Positions 42,658-50,619 of a stretch of 64,000 nt of DNA are shown here, one piece after another (position 1 is the first letter of the stretch; each line of letters begins with the position of its first letter). The stretch comes from an uncultured Corynebacterium sp. (GTDB lineage Bacteria; Actinomycetota; Actinomycetes; Mycobacteriales; Mycobacteriaceae), in the NCBI RefSeq assembly GCF_946998835.1, contig NZ_CAMQAZ010000005.1:1-64000 (forward strand), given 5' to 3'. Below the pieces are notes generated by a model that ran no database searches, was not told where the DNA came from, and saw only the letters and a list, made by a program, of their open reading frames with translations. The position numbers and the translations under genes were made by a program.

Positions 42658-43425
42658 GTGAGCGACTTAGATAGGTTTCGCAACGAAGGGCGACACAAGC
42701 GCAAAACCACTGCCTCATGGGTGCAGTCCACCAAGCCTAGCGAAGAGTCAGAACGCCTTGCGGGTGATCTTGAACTCTATGAAGTTCTGCGAGAGCAAGG
42801 CTTCCAGGGCAGGGACTACGACGATTTTGAAATCGAACTCATGGGGTACGGGTTCGCTTGTATCAAGAAGTGGATGCTGACGGGGGAACTACTCTCCAAA
42901 TGCCGTGAGAAGCTGAGTTTCGTTCCCACTGACGAGGAAGTCCGTTTAGATCTCCTTACCGCAGATGAGGCGGAAGAAATTGCTCAAGACATCATCGTGG
43001 AATCCGTCCTCGGGTTCCGGGAAGACGCGCTTGTTGGAGGAAAGTGGTCACCGACTGGCGGAGCAAGTCTGAAGACTTTCTTTGTCGGTAGGTGCTTAAT
43101 TGAGGCGTGCAAGGTGCTTGACCACCGCGCCAGAGCACTCAAGAGGGCTACACGTTATATCCAAGAGGTAGAGGAAGATGACCTGTTCGAACTGCCCTCG
43201 CGCGACACGCCCTTGGAGACCCAGTTTGAACTTGACGACGAACTGCGCCGCGTGGCCGGATTGCTGTCAGACAAGGAGTTAGAAGTAGCGCGTCTGCATT
43301 CCGAAGGGCTTTCGGCCAAGGAAATTGCGGACAGGCTAGGGATGCGTCCCCGAAATGTGAACAAAGCGTTGGAGAGGGTACGTGCGAAGGCGCGAAAGCA
43401 TAGGAACGAAGGAGGCGTAGCATGA
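42658..43425 (+). CDS. Sigma-70 family-like transcription factor
   Basis: A 255-residue protein resembling actinobacterial sigma-factor-like proteins. Residues 40-165 correspond to a region-2-like helical domain (FEIELMGYGFACIKKWMLTGELLSKC ... SPTGGASLKTFFVGRCLIEACKVL). Residues 195-245 form a sigma region 4/LuxR-type helix-turn-helix, DKELEVARLHSEGLSAKEIADRLGMRPRNVNKALERVRAKA. The start is a GTG at 42658 with GGGAGGG upstream. Its TGA overlaps the next ATG (ATGA), tying it to a 53-residue basic protein. Relatives are often found in mobile or accessory regions. It could drive expression of the island, but no cognate promoter can be pointed to. Confidence 0.75.
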   Translation: MSDLDRFRNEGRHKRKTTASWVQSTKPSEESERLAGDLELYEVLREQGFQGRDYDDFEIELMGYGFACIKKWMLTGELLSKCREKLSFVPTDEEVRLDLLTADEAEEIAQDIIVESVLGFREDALVGGKWSPTGGASLKTFFVGRCLIEACKVLDHRARALKRATRYIQEVEEDDLFELPSRDTPLETQFELDDELRRVAGLLSDKELEVARLHSEGLSAKEIADRLGMRPRNVNKALERVRAKARKHRNEGGVA

Positions 43426-43583
43426 CCAACCGTTATAAGGAGGCTTTGGGACGCTCGTCGTTCGGTACCCAAGAGGTACGCCAAATGCGGGCCAAGGTGT
43501 CGAATAAACAGACAGCAACAATGGCGAGGAAACTTGCCGAAAAACGTGCGTCAACCAGCAAAAAGGGGAAATATCCACGTTAG
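43422..43583 (+). CDS. 53-residue basic protein coupled to the sigma-like gene
   Basis: ATG at 43422 overlaps the sigma-like TGA by 4 bp. The product, MTNRYKEALGRSSFGTQEV followed by QMRAKVSNKQTATMARKL and a Lys/Arg-rich end KKGKYPR, is very basic and mostly helical. No family is recognised. The overlap, the stop at 43583 and a hairpin 18 bp later mark it as the last gene of a two-gene operon. It might be a small partner of the sigma-like protein (inference). Confidence 0.6.
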   Translation: MTNRYKEALGRSSFGTQEVRQMRAKVSNKQTATMARKLAEKRASTSKKGKYPR

Positions 43584-43600
43584 CCCCCCTAAGACTGAGT

Positions 43601-43630
43601 AACGGGGCCGAGTTGCAGCTCGACCCCGTT
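43601..43630 (+). terminator. Terminator after the sigma-like operon
   Basis: AACGGGGCCGAG / CTCGACCCCGTT, 12-bp stem with one mismatch and a 6-nt loop. A second small hairpin GAGAC...GTCTC follows. No long U-tract. Confidence 0.7.
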
Positions 43631-43750
43631 GAGACGAGAGGTTAGTCTCGGTCACCACTTGGACGTGATACACCGAGTCTAACTGAGTTGACAGCGTTTC
43701 AAACACGAAACGCGCTCACTCTCGTCAGACTCCGAAGGAGGACGTCGACA

Positions 43751-43963
43751 ATGGCTCGACGCACTGTTAACCGGTCCGCAAAGACGGGCAAGTTCGTTTC
43801 CAACGCGACTAAGGGTCGGTGGCCTAACAAGACCACGACCGAAAGGGTCGGAAGGGGAACTAGCAACAATCGCACCGTGACCCGCTCCGCAACGACGGGT
43901 CGCTTCGTCACGACACGTTGGGGCGACGAGAACCCTGGCGGAACTATCCGCCAGCGGGTTTAG
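43751..43963 (+). CDS. 70-residue basic protein with internal duplication
   Basis: Starts at an ATG with GGAGG seven to eight bases upstream. The protein holds two copies of a short motif: RTVNRSAKTGKFVS (residues 4-17) and RTVTRSATTGRFVT (about 42-55), separated by a Thr/Arg-rich linker. It is strongly basic with no hydrophobic segment. Proteins with R-S-A-x-T-G-[RK]-F-V repeats occur in actinobacterial accessory DNA, but I know of no function. It follows the sigma-like operon on the same strand and is closed by its own terminator. Confidence 0.65.
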   Translation: MARRTVNRSAKTGKFVSNATKGRWPNKTTTERVGRGTSNNRTVTRSATTGRFVTTRWGDENPGGTIRQRV

Positions 43964-44003
43964 CCGAAGAATTCCGCTCCTGACGGAGTCGGCTGGCTAG
44001 GAG

Positions 44004-44044
44004 ACCCCATTCATGCTGACTGAGTTCGGCGTGAATGGGGTTTT
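44004..44044 (+). terminator. Rho-independent terminator
   Basis: ACCCCATTCATGC / GCGTGAATGGGGT stem (one mismatch) with a 12-nt loop, followed by TTT. Closes the 70-residue protein gene. Confidence 0.85.
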
Positions 44045-44405
44045 CCCCGCGGAGCCCGCACCGGGGCCACGAGCGCGACGTGCTTTTCGACCGCTGGAGC
44101 CAATGGGAACAACGAAAGAGCGAGGAGACGGCACACGTAATTGAGATGCCGTTTTTGGCGTACCTTCGCGGACGATGCGGGGTAAGCCTGACTGTGGCGG
44201 AACGGTTTCCGAGACGATACGCGAAGCGGACGCCAAGGCGGGGGCGTGGTTTACCTGGTAAGCGAACTGGCGTGGAAAACTTTGGGCGAGGCCGTCGCAC
44301 ACCGAGCGCAAGGCCGTGGTGTTAATGCAGATAGAAGAATTTCTGACCACCACCCTGGTGGGCGAACTTCTGAACTAACTCCCGATACCGCCCTCCTAGC
44401 CCACC
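44045..44405. other. Gene-free right end of the accessory island
   Basis: No frame here is convincing; a 96-codon plus-strand frame (44035-44325) starts inside the terminator and lacks a ribosome site. The segment contains CCCTGGTGGG at 44353-44362, which also occurs in the T-arm/acceptor of the CAT tRNA at 35463-35472. Confidence 0.5.
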
Positions 44406-44978
44406 TCACGCCCACTTACCCGACATCCGGTTGTAACAGCTGGCACACAGGGAGATGTACTTCGGCGCTTCGAGTGCCTCAATTTCCACGGTCTCGCCGT
44501 CGAGAATAATGCTGCCGTCCGGATTCAACCGCGCAGTAAAAATCGCTTTCTGCCCACAGGTGCAAATTGTCTTGATTTCCTCAATGGTGTGGGCGACTTC
44601 AAGCAATCGCTGGGAGCCCGGGAAGGCGTGGGTGCGAAAGTCGGTACGCAGGCCGTAGCAGAGCACCGGGGTACCGCGCAGGGTGATGCCCAGCAACTGA
44701 TCGACCTGGACAGGGGTAAGAAACTGTGCTTCATCGATGATTAGGCAATCGTGGCCGTCGGCAAGCGAGGAGAGGTCATCGCCGTCGTGAATGAGGTGCG
44801 CGCGTTCCGCGATTCCGATGCGGGAGTGCACGTCGCCGTCAGCCAATGTATCGACGGCCGGCTTGGCAATCAACGGTCGCATGTCGCGCTCGCGGTAGTT
44901 GTGCGCGACGCGGAGGACCTCGATGGATTTTCCGCTGTTCATGGTTCCGTAGCGGAAGTACAGTTTTGCCATAGCCAT
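44406..44978 (-). CDS. tdk: Thymidine kinase (type II)
   Basis: Salvage enzyme that phosphorylates thymidine with ATP. The 190-residue protein has the P-loop YGTMNSGKSIEVL (about 10-22), the Walker-B-like CLIIDEAQFLTPVQVDQL containing the catalytic Glu, and the lasso/zinc site with cysteines in TICTCGQKA and LCASCYNRM. These mark the tetrameric zinc-containing bacterial TK family. Two ATGs (44978, 44972) are possible starts. Divergent from the PfkB kinase gene; it marks the return to core genes right of the island. Confidence 0.95.
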   Translation of the reverse strand: MAMAKLYFRYGTMNSGKSIEVLRVAHNYRERDMRPLIAKPAVDTLADGDVHSRIGIAERAHLIHDGDDLSSLADGHDCLIIDEAQFLTPVQVDQLLGITLRGTPVLCYGLRTDFRTHAFPGSQRLLEVAHTIEEIKTICTCGQKAIFTARLNPDGSIILDGETVEIEALEAPKYISLCASCYNRMSGKWA

Positions 44979-45067
44979 CGATTGTAGGGCATCGATTCAG
45001 GCGTTCTGGTGGGCGGGACACCGGCGAAGCCAACGCGGATTTGAATTCGCGACTATCCTATATTTTT

Positions 45068-46072
45068 ATGCAGCCGATTCCTGACCTGAATGAGAATCCA
45101 ACCGTTGTTGTATGTGGCTCTATCCACCTAGATACCCTGGTACAGGTCGATAGTGTCCCCGCAGAAGGTGGCACGCTCATCGTTGATGACGGCACCAATT
45201 CGCTGGGCGGTAAGGGCGCCAACCAAGCCGTTGCCATCGCTTACGACGGTGTTCGTGCGGTCATGGCCGGCACGGTTGGTGAGGACCGCGCGGCAGATGT
45301 GGTGGTCGAGGAATTGAACGCCCACGGCGTGGATGTCCACTCCATACAGACTTCCTGGGATTTGCCGACCGGCAGCGCTTTCGTCGCCACAAACCGCACG
45401 GGCCGCCCGGTGATTTTTGTCCAGCGCGGTGCTGACGCGCTGACCGACCCCACCGACTTCGTCGACGAGTTCGCATCAGCGGATGTCGTTCTCGCACAGG
45501 GCGAACTCCTCCCCGAAGCAACTGAGGCGATTGCATCCGTCGCGTCCATGTACAACGCACGGCTGGTGCTGAACCTCAATCCGGTCACGACCGTCACACC
45601 TGCGCTGATTGACCATGCCGATCCACTCATCGTCAACATGAAGGGTGCCTGGGAGACGATTCGCCGCCTCGACATCGCAGAGGGCATCCGCGCCACCGAC
45701 TACCGCGCACAGCTCGAGGCACTACTCCAGTACTGCCCCAGCGTCGTCATGCTCCGCGGCGACAACGGCTGTCTTTTCGCTCAGCACTCCGACGGCCTCG
45801 ACGACGAGCCCACGATCTACGAGCATCCCGCGCTCAAACTGCCAGAGGAAAAGATCGTCGACGGCACCGGCTCCGGCGATGCGTTCGTCGGCACGCTCAC
45901 CGCGGAGCTGGCTAAGGGCACCTCGCTTTACGACGCCATCCCTCTGGCCACCGCAGCAGGCGCGGCAGCCGTACAGGCAGTTGGAGCATGCTCCGCGTTT
46001 GTCCGCCGCGAGCGGCTGCTCGAGATGGTCGAGGCGGAGGACTTTCCCCCGATTAAGGAATACGAGGGTTAA
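45068..46072 (+). CDS. PfkB-family carbohydrate kinase (ribokinase-like)
   Basis: A 334-residue kinase with both PfkB signatures: SLGGKGANQAVAIAYDGVRAVMAGTVGEDRA (about 45-75) and the C-terminal IVDGTGSGDAFVGTLTAELAKG (about 263-284), whose final Asp is the catalytic base. GSIHLDTLVQVDSVPAEG near the N-terminus suits ribokinase-type substrates. No sugar transporter or LacI regulator is adjacent on this strand, so the substrate is uncertain. The ATG at 45068 lacks a ribosome site and is preceded by TATCCTATATTTTT, suggesting a leaderless mRNA. Confidence 0.85.
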   Translation: MQPIPDLNENPTVVVCGSIHLDTLVQVDSVPAEGGTLIVDDGTNSLGGKGANQAVAIAYDGVRAVMAGTVGEDRAADVVVEELNAHGVDVHSIQTSWDLPTGSAFVATNRTGRPVIFVQRGADALTDPTDFVDEFASADVVLAQGELLPEATEAIASVASMYNARLVLNLNPVTTVTPALIDHADPLIVNMKGAWETIRRLDIAEGIRATDYRAQLEALLQYCPSVVMLRGDNGCLFAQHSDGLDDEPTIYEHPALKLPEEKIVDGTGSGDAFVGTLTAELAKGTSLYDAIPLATAAGAAAVQAVGACSAFVRRERLLEMVEAEDFPPIKEYEG

Positions 46073-46132
46073 GGAACGGCACCCGGTTGGTGTTCGAGCT
46101 CGCGTCGCTGAAGTCAGTGCCGGCAGGAAAAC

Positions 46133-46765
46133 CTAGTCAAGGCCGGCTGGCAGCGCGGGCTCAAGCGCAAGCATCACCAAATACCAGCTCAACGCGTATC
46201 CGATAAGGAACACGTAGGTGGAAATGGCGTAAATCTGCCCTGGGAAAAAGAATATGGCCGCGGGCACGATGAGAAGTGCTAACACTGCGAGCGCAGTCCG
46301 CGGTAGGTGCTTGACGGTCATGCTGGTGGCCGTTGCCAGGGTTCGGCGTAGCGACGATTGCCCGTCGGAAAGCGAGCACAGCGGATAGACCCACGCGGTG
46401 ATTCCGAGCAGGACCAGCGACCCTGAGGTAACTCCTGCAGCGAAGATTAGGCCGAGAGTGCCGAGGTCCGCGCGGGAGATAACGTAGTACTCGTAGCCAA
46501 TGGCGCCGGTGAGTACCAAGGTCAACAGCCACCACAGAGTTGGTGTGCGCCAATTATCCAACAGTGCGCGTAAAAAACGCCGTACGCGAGCCGAGCCTTC
46601 GTCACGGACCATATCGCGAGCCACCACTACCCCAGCGCGCGTCGCGGCGCCTGCAGTGACTATCGGGATGGATGCGACGATCATCAGCAAGTTAATGATT
46701 ACAAGGTCTGCTAACAGCGACCAGGCTGCGTAGAACTTTGTATCGGTGCTGAAAAATCTATCCAC
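46133..46765 (-). CDS. musI: DUF624-type membrane protein, MusI-like
   Basis: A 210-residue protein with about five membrane helices and the DUF624/YesL look: AWSLLADLVIINLLMIVASIPIVTAGAATRA near the N-terminus, WRTPTLWWLLTLVLTGAIGYEYYVI, then two further hydrophobic pairs. In C. glutamicum a small membrane protein, MusI, is encoded next to the maltose ABC transporter and is needed for uptake; position here is the same, downstream of musG. The start is set at the GTG 46765 with AGGA nine bases upstream; an upstream TTG would extend it by 15 residues across the hairpin. The identity as MusI is inferred mainly from synteny. Confidence 0.7.
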   Translation of the reverse strand: MDRFFSTDTKFYAAWSLLADLVIINLLMIVASIPIVTAGAATRAGVVVARDMVRDEGSARVRRFLRALLDNWRTPTLWWLLTLVLTGAIGYEYYVISRADLGTLGLIFAAGVTSGSLVLLGITAWVYPLCSLSDGQSSLRRTLATATSMTVKHLPRTALAVLALLIVPAAIFFFPGQIYAISTYVFLIGYALSWYLVMLALEPALPAGLD

Positions 46766-46799
46766 GGGTTCATATCCTAATAAAGGCTGATTAACAGAC

Positions 46800-46830
46800 G
46801 AAAGCCTCAACCTACGCGGTTGAGGCTTTC
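46800..46830 (-). terminator. Perfect 13-bp hairpin after musG
   Basis: GAAAGCCTCAACC / GGTTGAGGCTTTC with a 5-nt loop, between the musG stop and the musI start. It probably attenuates or terminates the musK-to-musG transcript. Confidence 0.75.
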
Positions 46831-46879
46831 GCTTTGGAAAACGCAGTGCGTGGCGTTTTATGCGCTAGCGGTTACGTGG

Positions 46880-47794
46880 CTATCCCTTAACGGCGCCCGC
46901 AGCAACACCTTCAATAATGTGCTTCTGGGTGGCGACGTAGAAGATCACAATCGGAATAATTGCGAGGACCAGCATAGCCATCATCGCGCCAAGGTCACGG
47001 TTACCGTTGGAGCCAACGAAGCTCTGAACGACGACCGGGATGGTCTTGTACTTAGTGGACAGACCGATGACCAGGTACGGCAGCAGGTAGTCGTTCCATA
47101 CCCACATCGCGTTCAAAATAGCGACCGTCACTGCAGTCGGCTTAAGCATGGGCAAAACGATGCGGAAGTAATTCTGCATCGGAGATGCACCATCAATCAT
47201 CGCAGCTTCCTCGATGTCAATCGGGATGGACTTGATGAAGCCGGCAAACATGAATACCGACAGGCCAGAGCCGAAGCCCAGGTAGAGAACCACGATGCCA
47301 AGCGGGTTGTTCAAGTGCAGCATGTCAGCAATCTTGACGGTTGGGAACATCACCATCTGGAACGGGATGACCATCGAGAACACGAACAGGTAGTACAGCA
47401 GCGAGGTCCACCACGTCTTCACGCGCGTGATGTAGTAGGCAGTCATCGCGGAGAAGAACACAATCGCAACAACGGAGAGAATCGTAATGACGAAGGACCA
47501 CACGATGGCCCAGCCGAAGCCCTCCTTCATCAGGCCGACAGCGTAGTTTTCAAATCCGACCCACATGTCGCCCAGTGGCAGCTGGAAGGGGTTGTCTGAA
47601 ATCGCGAACTTTGACTTGAAAGAGTTGAAGATAATGAACGCGATTGGTCCCAAGAACACGACGGTTAAGAACACCAGAATCGCGTAGATGATGACCTTGG
47701 TTACACCGCCAACCTTGGCCTCGTCCTGTTTGACAGGCTTGGCTTTGGGGGACTTGGTGGCCGTTTCTGTGGTCATTGCAGCGTCGACAGACAT
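46880..47794 (-). CDS. musG: Maltose-type ABC transporter permease MusG
   Basis: Inner-membrane permease of a carbohydrate ABC importer (MalG type), 304 residues. After a hydrophilic N-terminus (about 30 residues) come six membrane helices. The EAA loop that docks the ATPase is DIEEAAMIDGASPMQNYFRIVLPMLKP (about 196-222). Helix 6 and the end KHIIEGVAAGAVKG are typical of the family. It starts one base after the musF stop and so is coupled to it. With musF, musE and musK it forms a complete importer; maltose as substrate is inferred from the cluster's match to the C. glutamicum mus genes. Confidence 0.88.
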   Translation of the reverse strand: MSVDAAMTTETATKSPKAKPVKQDEAKVGGVTKVIIYAILVFLTVVFLGPIAFIIFNSFKSKFAISDNPFQLPLGDMWVGFENYAVGLMKEGFGWAIVWSFVITILSVVAIVFFSAMTAYYITRVKTWWTSLLYYLFVFSMVIPFQMVMFPTVKIADMLHLNNPLGIVVLYLGFGSGLSVFMFAGFIKSIPIDIEEAAMIDGASPMQNYFRIVLPMLKPTAVTVAILNAMWVWNDYLLPYLVIGLSTKYKTIPVVVQSFVGSNGNRDLGAMMAMLVLAIIPIVIFYVATQKHIIEGVAAGAVKG

Positions 47795-48640
47795 TTATGC
47801 CTCCACTTCCTTGCTGCGGGTTGCGCGCAGCTGCAGCATCGCGATCGCGACGACCACGACGACGAAAATTACTGCCTTAGCTTGACCAACGCCTTCCACA
47901 CCAATTCGGTTGAACATGGTGTTGACGATGTTCAGAGCGACCATTTCTGTTTCTGAACCCGGCGCACCATTGGTCAGGGCCAAGTTTTGGTCGAAGAGCT
48001 TGAAAGTGTTCGACAGGGTCAAGAAGAGGCAAATGGTAATCGATGGCATGACCATCGGGATAGTAACGTGACGCAGGATTTCCCAGCGTCCAGCGCCATC
48101 AATTTCCGCAGCTTCAATGAGCTCCGGTGGGACATTCTGCAGACCGGCAATGTAGATAATCATCATGTAACCGACCAGCTGCCAGTTAATGAGAATAATC
48201 AGACCGGCGTAACCGAACTTCCAGTCGGACACAATCGTCGTACCGTACGATGCCAGCACGGCGTTAATCATCGACTGCCAGGTGTAACCGAGCACGATGC
48301 CACCGATAAGGTTCGGCATGAAGAAGACCGTGCGGAAGAAGTTCGTGCCCTTTAGCTTGCGCGTCAAAATCCATGCAATCCAGAACGCGAACAAGTTCAC
48401 GGTAATGATGGAGACAACCACCACCATGACAGTGAAGCCGAAGGAAGCGACGAAGCCCTCTCGCTCACTAAAAGCCTTCTGATAGTTCTCGATACCGACC
48501 CACTGCGCATCAGTGATGGTCGTGAAATCAGTAAATGATAGGAAGAAACCGATAACGAATGGGACCAGGAACGCGATTGCAAAGGCAATCAGCGTAGGTA
48601 GCACAAAAATTGGGAAATATTTTTTCAATGTTGCTTGCAT
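47795..48640 (-). CDS. musF: Maltose-type ABC transporter permease MusF
   Basis: Inner-membrane permease (MalF type) of 281 residues, with six membrane helices and the EAA loop NVPPELIEAAEIDGAGRWEILRHVTIPMVMPS (about 165-196). FLPTLIAF-type start MQATLKKYFPIFVLPTLIAF is the first helix. It pairs with MusG to form the translocation pore. It lies 180 bp downstream of musE; the gap contains two strong stem-loops that probably lower permease expression relative to the binding protein. Confidence 0.88.
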   Translation of the reverse strand: MQATLKKYFPIFVLPTLIAFAIAFLVPFVIGFFLSFTDFTTITDAQWVGIENYQKAFSEREGFVASFGFTVMVVVVSIITVNLFAFWIAWILTRKLKGTNFFRTVFFMPNLIGGIVLGYTWQSMINAVLASYGTTIVSDWKFGYAGLIILINWQLVGYMMIIYIAGLQNVPPELIEAAEIDGAGRWEILRHVTIPMVMPSITICLFLTLSNTFKLFDQNLALTNGAPGSETEMVALNIVNTMFNRIGVEGVGQAKAVIFVVVVVAIAMLQLRATRSKEVEA

Positions 48641-48663
48641 CTACAACACCGCTCCTAAAGCTA

Positions 48664-48725
48664 AAGGCGGAGCCCGGTACCTCGAGACCGGTTCAACAGG
48701 TCACCGAGCCCCCGAGCTCCGCCTT
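48664..48725 (-). terminator. Stem-loop 1 between musE and musF
   Basis: AAGGCGGAGC (48664-48673) pairs perfectly with GCTCCGCCTT (48716-48725); CGGT...ACCG forms an inner hairpin. It lies just ahead of musF and could act as attenuator or 3' stabiliser. Confidence 0.7.
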
Positions 48726-48740
48726 GCTATTGGTTCTACG

Positions 48741-48797
48741 CATTCCGTCGCCTGCTCTTACGAGAGAAGCTTTCGCTTCACGCTTGCCGACGGAATG
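48741..48797 (-). terminator. Stem-loop 2 between musE and musF
   Basis: CATTCCGTCG (48741-48750) pairs perfectly with CGACGGAATG (48788-48797), with an inner GAAGC/GCTTC hairpin. It lies 24 bp after the musE stop. Confidence 0.7.
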
Positions 48798-48820
48798 GCT
48801 CACCAGTTATTTGCTGGAAT

Positions 48821-50149
48821 TTACTTGCTGGAAGATTCCGCAGCCCAGCTGTCGGCGAAGGTCTCGACAACCTTGTCCCACGGCATCTTTCCAGAAGCGT
48901 ACTGCGCCAGCGCTGCGCCAAAATCATCCTTGAACTGCTGAGATGGGAAGTACTGGAAGTCCCACGGAATGGTAGCCAGGTCCTCGTTCTCGATTGCAGC
49001 AGCAACTTCCTTGGCCAACGGATCGTTCGGAGTGTCAGCCTCGGTGAAGTTCTGGAACGGAGCAATGAAGCCGAGGTCCTCGACGACGTACTTCTTGCCC
49101 TCGTCGGTGTTGAACAGCCAGTTGACGAAGTCCTTCGTTGCCTTCTGGGAGGCTTCCGATGCCTTGGCATTGACCGTCAGGTAGTTCTCAGTACCGACAG
49201 AGATGCCGGTCTTGCCCTCGTCCTTCAGGCCCATGTACATGGGCATGAACTTAATCTTGTCTTCCTTGACCACGTTGCCGGAGACTTCACTGATCTGCGA
49301 CCAGGCCCAGTTACCGTTCTGCACCATTGCGGCCTTGCCCTGTGCAAACTCGGCCATCGAGTCAGATACGGCCTTCGACGGGGCCAGAGTCTTCTCGACT
49401 GTGGAGTTGTTCAGGTACAGATCGAAGAGGTTCTTGAACTCCTTGTTGTACTTGAACTTCACATCAGCAGTTTCCTTGGTGCCAAGGTCCTCGAACTCGT
49501 AGTGGACCGGACCGTTAGCCAGGTGGGTCTGCCAGCGCCAATCCTCACCGGATGCCAGCGAGGTGGAAGCGAAGGCACCGGAGATGCCCAGCTTGTCCTT
49601 CTTGGCCTGCATGTCCTCAGCGACTTCCTTCAGCTTGCCGAAGGCCTTGATTTCATCGATGCTCTTGGCCTTGGCATCTGGCAACGCAAAGTACTTGTCC
49701 ATGATCTCTTCGTTGTAGATCAGGCCATATCCCTCAACTGCGAACGGGACGCCGTAGACCTTGCCGTCCTCCCCCTTGAGCGGCTCAATGCCCTCATTAA
49801 GGTTCTTCGCAATCTCGGTGTCAGACATGTCTGCCATGTACTCCTGCCAAGTACGGAGGCCAGTCGGGCCATTGACCTGGAACAGTGTTGGCGCGTCCTT
49901 CTTGCCAATCTCGGCCTTCAGGGTTTGCTCATAGGAGTTCGAAGCAGCAGTTACGACCTTGACCTGAACGCCGGTCTTGTCAGTGTAGGCCTTCGCAATC
50001 TTCTGATATGCGGCATCCTGCTCCGGCTTGAAGTTTAGGAAATAAACACCACCATCTGCCATCTCATCATCGCTCGAGCACGCAACCAAACCGGCAGTTG
50101 CCATCATGCCAGCTACGCACACAGCTGTAAGGCGCTTGAAGTTCTTCAC
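48821..50149 (-). CDS. musE: Maltose-type ABC transporter substrate-binding lipoprotein MusE
   Basis: Extracellular solute-binding protein (family 1) of 442 residues, anchored by lipid. The signal peptide VKNFKRLTAVCVAGMM-ATAGLVAC ends in a lipobox with the modified Cys at about residue 24. The mature part has typical sugar-binding segments (YTDKTGVQVKVVTA, DAPTLFQVNGPTG, GVPFAVEGYGLIYNEEIMDKY, GKAAMVQNGNWAW). The GTG at 50149 is preferred because GGGAG lies upstream and it gives a normal signal peptide; upstream frame adds 10 residues. The maltose assignment rests on cluster organisation. Confidence 0.88.
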   Translation of the reverse strand: MKNFKRLTAVCVAGMMATAGLVACSSDDEMADGGVYFLNFKPEQDAAYQKIAKAYTDKTGVQVKVVTAASNSYEQTLKAEIGKKDAPTLFQVNGPTGLRTWQEYMADMSDTEIAKNLNEGIEPLKGEDGKVYGVPFAVEGYGLIYNEEIMDKYFALPDAKAKSIDEIKAFGKLKEVAEDMQAKKDKLGISGAFASTSLASGEDWRWQTHLANGPVHYEFEDLGTKETADVKFKYNKEFKNLFDLYLNNSTVEKTLAPSKAVSDSMAEFAQGKAAMVQNGNWAWSQISEVSGNVVKEDKIKFMPMYMGLKDEGKTGISVGTENYLTVNAKASEASQKATKDFVNWLFNTDEGKKYVVEDLGFIAPFQNFTEADTPNDPLAKEVAAAIENEDLATIPWDFQYFPSQQFKDDFGAALAQYASGKMPWDKVVETFADSWAAESSSK

Positions 50150-50619
50150 TATATTTTCTCCCTTGAGAAGAAAGGCCACTTCAATGGCACTCTCCGAGCA
50201 ATTCGGACGATTTCTTGCCAGCGGTCGTGGCCTATTTGGATTGTCCCGCCTTGCGGCTAGAAGTAGCCTTTCACGCGAACTTCGACGCCACCCACACGGG
50301 AACTTGGTCTCACCAAAATCTTACGCGACCTAAACCGATTGAGGTTCCCCGCTAAGACGTTTGCGAACAAATGCTAAGTTGATAAATAACATAAGTCCGC
50401 ACGGAGAATCCTAAACATGTGACGATTTTCGCCACGCAAGCCCATTTACCAGCACTAAAGCAACAATCCCGCCGCTGCAGGCAAGTCGCGCCTCCCGACG
50501 GTCATCCAACCGCCGATTACCCCTATTTGACCTATGCTTATATTTTCATACATATCAACGGGTCGTTTACTTGTCACTTTTGGATTAAATGTACGCCCGG
50601 CAGTCAGCCACTCAGAGAG
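50150..50619. other. 470-bp gene-free region upstream of musE
   Basis: No credible gene. It must hold the musE promoter; a TATGTT (minus strand, near 50385) is a weak -10 candidate. TGTGACGATTTTCGCC at 50418-50433 is a poor half-match to a CRP/GlxR site. AT-rich DNA near 50350-50420 and 50520-50590 fits regulatory use. Confidence 0.4.

Noticed and set aside
44035..44325. Plus-strand 96-codon frame at the right end of the island
   Set aside because: Starts within a terminator, lacks a ribosome site and is Arg/Pro/Gly-rich as expected of non-coding GC-rich DNA; a decayed gene cannot be excluded.
50418..50433. GlxR site upstream of musE
   Set aside because: Only one half-site fits (TGTGA, then TCGCC instead of TCACA), and it is about 270 bp from the start codon.
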